Shown piece by piece: positions 4,698 to 6,027 of a DNA stretch of 6,027 nucleotides. Below the pieces are notes generated by a model. That model was not told where the DNA came from, made no database searches, and was given only the letters and a program-made list of their open reading frames with translations. Numbering within the stretch: position 1 is the first letter of the stretch; every line of letters starts with the position of its first letter. Source of the DNA: an uncultured Collinsella sp. (GTDB lineage Bacteria > Actinomycetota > Coriobacteriia > Coriobacteriales > Coriobacteriaceae); assembly GCA_900548075.1 (NCBI GenBank), contig URJD01000117.1, forward strand, positions 1 through 6,027. Direction: 5' to 3'. The translations under genes were made by a program, and so were the position numbers.

Positions 4698-6027
4698 TTA
4701 CTTCTTCTTTTTGCTTGGCATCGAGACTTTGATGCCTTGGGCGGACTTGGTCACGCGAGAGCGCTTGGCTCCGGTACTCTTCTTTTTCTTGGGCTGGGCC
4801 TGGGCCACGCCCTCGAGTGCGCGGGCCTCGGCCTCGCGAGCGGTGCGATCTTCACGGCGCTGCGCCATGTCGGCGGCGAAGCGCTTGGCAAAACGCTCGG
4901 CCGTCGAACCCGTCGAGCTCACCTTGCCGCCACCGCGACCCAGGTGGACGCGCACACCGCGGCCAAAACCAGTTGCAGCATGACGACGACGCGGCTTGAG
5001 CGAATCCATCATCGTGGCGAGCTTAAAGAACACCGAGCAGGTAAAGACCACGATGACAGCCAAGATAACCATCTGGCCCATCGACAGGTTGGCAATAGAC
5101 AGCAGCTCTGGGAATCCGATAACGCCCACCAGGATGCCGGCGACCACAAACACAAAGAGCACCACACGTAAGGGCGTGAGCGGCTGCGAGATGCGCCAGA
5201 TGAGGCTGACGCTCGCCGCGCACGACGTAAGCAGGCACATCGTGGACAGCGTGAGCTGGCTAAAGCCAAACACGCGCGCCACAAAGATATCGAGTGCCGC
5301 GGCCAAAATGACCGCAATCGACGCCGGCAGTGCCCGCTTGAGCACGTTTGTCAGGAACGACCCCTTCACGCGAGCATTGTTGGGCTCCAGGCCCAACACA
5401 AAGCCCGGCGCGCCGATGCAGAAGAAGTTGATGAGCGTCATCTGGATGGGCTCGAAGGGATACGGCGGCAGCGCGATGCAGAGGGCCGCCAGGCCCATCG
5501 AGAACAGCGTCTTGGTCAGGAACAGCGAAGCCGAGCGTTGCAGGTTGTTGATGGAGCGACGGCCCTCGGCCACCACGGCGGGCATAGAGGCAAAGTCGTT
5601 GTCGACGAGCACGATCTCGGCAACATTGCGCGCGGCATCGGAGCCGGCGGCCATAGCCACGGAGCAGTCGGCCTCCTTGAGCGCCAGCACGTCGTTGACG
5701 CCGTCGCCCGTCATGGCCACGGTGTGCCCGCGGCGCTTGAGCGCCTGCACGAGTTCACGCTTCTGCTGCGGCGTCACACGGCCAAAGACGTGGTAGCGGT
5801 CCACTGCGGCATCGAGCTTAGACGGCGTATCGAGCGTCGTGGCGTCCACGTACGCATCCGCCCCGGGCACGCCCACCACGCGCGCGATCGACGACACTGT
5901 GCGGGGGTCGTCACCGCTGATCACGTTGAGGGTCACGCCCTGCTCGTTAAAGTAGCCGATAGTCTCGGCCGCCGAAGTACGAATCTCGTCGCGGATGGTC
6001 ACAAAGCCCACGGGCTCGGCCTCGCCC
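4698..6027 (-). CDS. P-type cation-transporting ATPase, C-terminal part (5' end outside window), CtpE-like
   Basis: This ATP-driven ion pump enters the window inside its cytoplasmic P domain; the frame stays open to 6027, so the GTG at 6009-6011 is internal. Visible motifs are RDEIR at the start of the P domain, ISGDDPRTV (5901-5927), the FGRVTPQQK segment and the hinge TGDGVND (5691-5711). The DKTG phosphorylation site is upstream and unseen. Six hydrophobic segments follow (M5-M10), from about 5530 to 5020, with LINFFCIGAPGFVLGLEPN in M6. This M6 pattern resembles the CtpE-like group, linked to calcium uptake in mycobacteria, but the substrate cannot be read from this part alone. After the last span there is a tail of about 100 residues, of which 29 are Lys or Arg, ending in SKKKK. 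It contains a probable helix (AERFAKRFAADMAQRRED) and a KKKKSTGAKRSR stretch. The tail is in frame and not a separate gene. Confidence 0.9.
   Translation of the reverse strand, partial: GEAEPVGFVTIRDEIRTSAAETIGYFNEQGVTLNVISGDDPRTVSSIARVVGVPGADAYVDATTLDTPSKLDAAVDRYHVFGRVTPQQKRELVQALKRRGHTVAMTGDGVNDVLALKEADCSVAMAAGSDAARNVAEIVLVDNDFASMPAVVAEGRRSINNLQRSASLFLTKTLFSMGLAALCIALPPYPFEPIQMTLINFFCIGAPGFVLGLEPNNARVKGSFLTNVLKRALPASIAVILAAALDIFVARVFGFSQLTLSTMCLLTSCAASVSLIWRISQPLTPLRVVLFVFVVAGILVGVIGFPELLSIANLSMGQMVILAVIVVFTCSVFFKLATMMDSLKPRRRHAATGFGRGVRVHLGRGGGKVSSTGSTAERFAKRFAADMAQRREDRTAREAEARALEGVAQAQPKKKKSTGAKRSRVTKSAQGIKVSMPSKKKK

Noticed and set aside
4996..5796. A 266-codon open frame on the plus strand opposite the P-type ATPase
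   Set aside because: It lies over the conserved TGDGVND and membrane segments of the ATPase, and its product has no recognisable domain. This is a codon-bias shadow.
6009..6011. GTG as a true start of the ATPase gene
   Set aside because: The frame stays open to the window edge (residues GEAEP before it), and the protein would lack the phosphorylation site and the first four membrane segments. The gene is simply cut by the window.

Overview
The window looks like chromosomal DNA from a high-GC Gram-positive bacterium. The best guess is an actinobacterial Coriobacteriia genome of the Collinsella type. That guess rests on base composition, heavy use of TTG/GTG starts, and the style of the MreB, cyclophilin and zinc-ribbon proteins; no marker gene here proves it. 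All six genes lie on the minus strand and are tightly packed. There is no gap over about 120 bases, and I see no tRNA, rRNA, CRISPR array, insertion sequence or phage gene.

Read in the direction of transcription (from high to low coordinates), the order is: (1) the C-terminal part of a P-type cation ATPase, entering from beyond 6027 and ending at 4698, with an unusual lysine/arginine-rich tail; (2) a membrane protein with two zinc ribbons (3452-4594), whose best start is an internal GTG with a good ribosome binding site; (3) a cytoplasmic cyclophilin-type peptidyl-prolyl isomerase (2802-3344), preceded by a good extended -10 promoter; (4) a TPR-repeat protein with one membrane span (1486-2790), 11 bases downstream and probably in the same operon; (5) mreB (327-1370), after a 115-base gap holding a strong 14-bp hairpin and a possible promoter; (6) the start of mreC (1-305), 21 bases after mreB.

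MreB and MreC are core parts of the elongasome, the machinery that directs lateral cell-wall synthesis in rod-shaped cells; mreD and genes for a class B PBP and RodA would be expected just beyond position 1. The cyclophilin and TPR gene form a separate unit upstream. A role in envelope biology is possible for the TPR and zinc-ribbon proteins because both carry a cytoplasmic interaction module, one membrane span and an outer domain, but this is inference.

This is mostly an ordinary housekeeping region, and I do not see a hidden novel system. The points worth a second look are the hairpin between the TPR gene and mreB, the run of non-ATG starts, the ATPase tail, and the two unrecognised outer domains.
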